From assembly GCA_000024525.1 (NCBI GenBank), contig CP001769.1:1784001-1848000 (forward strand): DNA of 64,000 nt, written 5' to 3'. Position 1 is the first letter of the stretch, and the number at the start of each line of letters is the position of its first letter. Both the position numbers and the translations under genes were made by a program. Shown piece after piece: positions 61,937 to 64,000 of this stretch. A model generated the notes under the pieces. It had not been told where the DNA came from. It saw only the letters and a list, made by a program, of their open reading frames with translations, and did no database searches. The stretch is from Spirosoma linguale DSM 74. GTDB lineage: Bacteria; Bacteroidota; Bacteroidia; Cytophagales; Spirosomataceae.

Positions 61937-63490
61937 TCATTTACTCATAGTCGTCAGCAGGAAATCCAGCGCTAGGCCATCGGGTAGTTGCCTGACGCCT
62001 GTCTTCGTATCGAAGACCATAATCTGCTTGTTCGTGGTCGAATAAACAGGCCAGTTAGAAAGGCCTTTCCCGTTTGGATTGCCGGTTTTAATAAAATTCA
62101 CCCAATAAGCAGACATCTCGTTGGCCAGTCGCGTATCGGCTGGCTCCAGCGGACGGAGGGTATGGTCAATGAACCTTAGGTTGTCATAGGCATAGGCCAG
62201 TTCACCCGTATGGAATGCACCGTAGCGGGCGTACTCACCTGTAGCGGGCACTTTTCGGGCGAAACGATACACATAGGCCGTTTTTCCTTTCTGGCTTTGA
62301 ATGGTTGCCCATCGGTAGTTCTGGGCGCCAAAGACCATATCTCTTGAAATCTTCACCTGAGAGGATTCGGCTTCGGCATCGGTCCCGGCCGGGTAATACC
62401 GGAGGAAGGTCTCGGCCTTTGCTCCGTACTGCTCATCAATCTGCTTCCGGTATTCATCTGCCTTTTTGGCGGGGCCAAATACCATTCCTTCGTCCTCATT
62501 CCAGCCAGTCAGCAAGCGAACGTCGTTCTGTTTCCCGGCGGCAAAAATAGCGGCAATGGGCTGCGGTAGTACGTACCCGTCGATAACCAGCCCGCGGCCC
62601 TGTCCTTTTTTGAGGATTTCGTCGGCCGGTAAAGCACGTAAGTCCGCCAACGAGGAGGCTCCCATCGACTGGGCCATCTTCACACCGGCCTCCTCCGCCT
62701 GGCCAAGCGTTGCGGCTGGACGAGAAAAGTTAGCCCCACTCTCGGCAATCGCCTTCGTAAAGAGATTTTTTGCTAACGGAGACGCGACCAGTGCGTTCAC
62801 ACTCATAGACCCGGCCGACTGACCAGCGATGGTTACATTGGCAGGGTCGCCACCAAACCGGGCAATGTTCTGCTTTACCCACTGCAATGCCGCGATCTGA
62901 TCCATCAGACCATAATTTCCGGAGGCATTTCGCCCCGATTCTTTGGTTAGCTCCGGGTGGGAGAAGAAGCCGAATGGACCCACGCGGTAGTTCATGCTGA
63001 CGAAGATTACCCCTTTTTTAGCTGTTGCTTCACCGTCGTAAATAGGAACTCCGGCACCACCACTGTTGAAGCCACCGCCGTAAATCCATACCAGAACGGG
63101 TCTTTTTTCGGCAGCTGATTTTGCCGCTGTCCAGACATTTAGATAGAGACAGTCCTCACTAATGGGTTCTTTTGGAATCAGAAACTCGGCGCTCCAGGGA
63201 CCAAATGGATTCGGGCTACCCTGAACCGGACTCGGTCCAAAGGCATCACATTTGCGAACGCCCGACCACGGAATAACGGGTTGTGGCGCTTTCCAGCGAC
63301 GGTCGCCAACGGGTGGAGCGGCAAAGGGAATACCTTTAAAAATGTGTACGTCGCCGGTTTTATTCACAGTACCGGAAATCTGGCCACCTGTAACGGTAAC
63401 GGCGTCAAACTCGCGGCTGATACCCGTGAACGATAGGAGCCCAAACAGAATGCCGCAGGAAGTGATACGTACTAATGATTTTGTTGTCAT
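61937..63490 (-). CDS. type-B carboxylesterase, secreted
   Basis: About 517 residues from the ATG at 63490 (the frame opens at 63538). A signal peptide (SLVRITSCGILFGLLSFTG) leads into a para-nitrobenzyl-esterase-type domain: FKGIPFAAPPVGDRRWKAP, SEDCLYLNVW, the oxyanion WIYGGGFNSGG, the Ser of TIAGQSAGSMSV near residue 205, a Glu in GWNEDEGM and the His of GAFHTGEL. The natural ester is unknown; such enzymes in Bacteroidota often de-esterify plant polymers. The next upstream gene on the strand is another esterase 93 nt away, so they are probably co-transcribed. Confidence 0.92.
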   Translation of the reverse strand: MTTKSLVRITSCGILFGLLSFTGISREFDAVTVTGGQISGTVNKTGDVHIFKGIPFAAPPVGDRRWKAPQPVIPWSGVRKCDAFGPSPVQGSPNPFGPWSAEFLIPKEPISEDCLYLNVWTAAKSAAEKRPVLVWIYGGGFNSGGAGVPIYDGEATAKKGVIFVSMNYRVGPFGFFSHPELTKESGRNASGNYGLMDQIAALQWVKQNIARFGGDPANVTIAGQSAGSMSVNALVASPLAKNLFTKAIAESGANFSRPAATLGQAEEAGVKMAQSMGASSLADLRALPADEILKKGQGRGLVIDGYVLPQPIAAIFAAGKQNDVRLLTGWNEDEGMVFGPAKKADEYRKQIDEQYGAKAETFLRYYPAGTDAEAESSQVKISRDMVFGAQNYRWATIQSQKGKTAYVYRFARKVPATGEYARYGAFHTGELAYAYDNLRFIDHTLRPLEPADTRLANEMSAYWVNFIKTGNPNGKGLSNWPVYSTTNKQIMVFDTKTGVRQLPDGLALDFLLTTMSK

Positions 63491-63583
63491 GTGGTTAGGG
63501 GTAATGTACCGGACAGCAGGCCGGGTGGCCGGAGCCATGCGGTCCGGTACACTACTAGCAAACTTAGTTCAAAAGGCAGTTAG

Positions 63584-64000
63584 TTAATGGATGGTAACCT
63601 GGTTCGCGGTCAGGATTTTGTTGAAAAACAGCATCTGATAGGGTAGGGCGTTCTCCCAGTACTCCCAGGTATGGGCACCGGGTCGCTCGGTATAGTCGTG
63701 CGGAGTTTTGTTGGCCACCAGCAGGCGGTGGATTTCCCGATTGCCTTCAATCAGAAAATCATCGACGCCAATGTCAAAGATCAGCGGCAGGTTATTCGCT
63801 TTGAGCTGGTCGGCCAACGTCACCATCGTGAAGCCGGGGTAGGGAGCGTCGCCGTCTTTAGGAGGCCCAAGCAACTTGGCAAAATTCTCGGCGCGTGACT
63901 TGGCGAAATCGGCGGGGACTTTCCAGGTGGCGGTGTTGATGTTCATCACCCCGCTCATGCTTCCGGCGGCAGCGTACAACTCCGGGTGTCGGCTGGAAAT
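63584..64000 (-). CDS. putative esterase (FrmB/Fes-like, PF00756), C-terminal part; 5' end outside window
   Basis: The frame is open to the right edge on the minus strand, so the start lies beyond the window; the TTG at 63979 is internal. About 138 residues are visible. SSRHPELYAAAGSMSGVMN is the segment that follows the nucleophile elbow in the putative-esterase (D-type) family. FDIGVDDFLIEGNRE holds the Asp and PGAHTWEYWENALPY the catalytic His. It is similar to S-formylglutathione hydrolase and feruloyl esterases; export cannot be judged from this fragment. It lies upstream of the carboxylesterase, likely in one operon. Confidence 0.85.
   Translation of the reverse strand: MSSRHPELYAAAGSMSGVMNINTATWKVPADFAKSRAENFAKLLGPPKDGDAPYPGFTMVTLADQLKANNLPLIFDIGVDDFLIEGNREIHRLLVANKTPHDYTERPGAHTWEYWENALPYQMLFFNKILTANQVTIH

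Overview
The window looks like chromosomal DNA of a Cytophagales-type Bacteroidota, most likely Spirosoma or a close relative. That placement is my inference from several things: Bacteroidota-typical families (TonB receptor with CarboxypepD_reg domain, DUF4494, DUF5686, DUF4833, DUF2723, HYC_CC_PP-like and Csp-like proteins), moderate GC, weak Shine-Dalgarno signals, and long perfect hairpins after stop codons. There is no rRNA, canonical tRNA, CRISPR array, integrase or transposase. Both ends cut a gene.

Layout. 1-3.9 kb: the end of an AAA ATPase gene, a small TOPRIM-like partner, an NAD-dependent epimerase and a TPR protein. 4-5.2 kb: an outer-membrane barrel. 5.3-9.5 kb: a hydroxyproline catabolic operon (hydroxyproline epimerase, FAD oxidase, DHDPS-fold deaminase) with a divergent AraC regulator. 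9.5-20 kb: a LacI regulator, a duplicated membrane protein, a GH95 fucosidase, SGNH and dienelactone hydrolases, a FrnE-like protein, a pentapeptide-repeat protein and a WYL regulator.

20-23.6 kb is the most interesting part. A WYL regulator is divergent from a slipin (SPFH) gene and rtcB, the RNA ligase. Their 750-bp intergenic region holds a circularly permuted tRNA fold. It has a T-arm, an acceptor stem closed by a UUCG tetraloop, U8-A9 and a D-arm, and it is open at the anticodon position. A second T-arm module follows in tandem. This matches the tRNA-mimic module of bacterial Y RNAs (YrlA type), which in Salmonella sit beside rtcBA. No Ro-like (TROVE) protein gene is visible here.

23.7-40.2 kb: an esterase, a FucP-type transporter, an MscS channel, a cysteine desulfurase, a VIT1-type transporter, an ApbE-DUF2271 fusion with a PepSY membrane partner, a TlpA-like thioredoxin, a trans-sulfuration enzyme, and a mitochondrial-like dienoyl-CoA isomerase and reductase pair. 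40.3-47.3 kb: a putative copper-handling island (HYC_CC_PP-like protein, TonB receptor, HMA-AraC regulator, Csp-like four-helix Cys protein, CECC beta-propeller, Met/His-rich outer-membrane protein, secreted HMA protein). 47.4-52.3 kb: kynureninase, queG, grpE and dnaJ. 52.7-58.6 kb: a cluster resembling inositol-lipid synthesis (PgpA-like phosphatase, GtrA, DUF5686, CDP-alcohol phosphotransferase fused to DUF4833, Aur1-like PAP2). 58.8-64 kb: a DUF2723/GT117 protein and two esterases.

Two classes of intergenic inverted repeat stand out. One is a family with GTAGTRCCGACCG ends (three copies at 21.9, 23.6 and 49.1 kb, two of which supply stop codons). The other is a set of long gene-specific palindromes just after stop codons, which probably form transcript ends.
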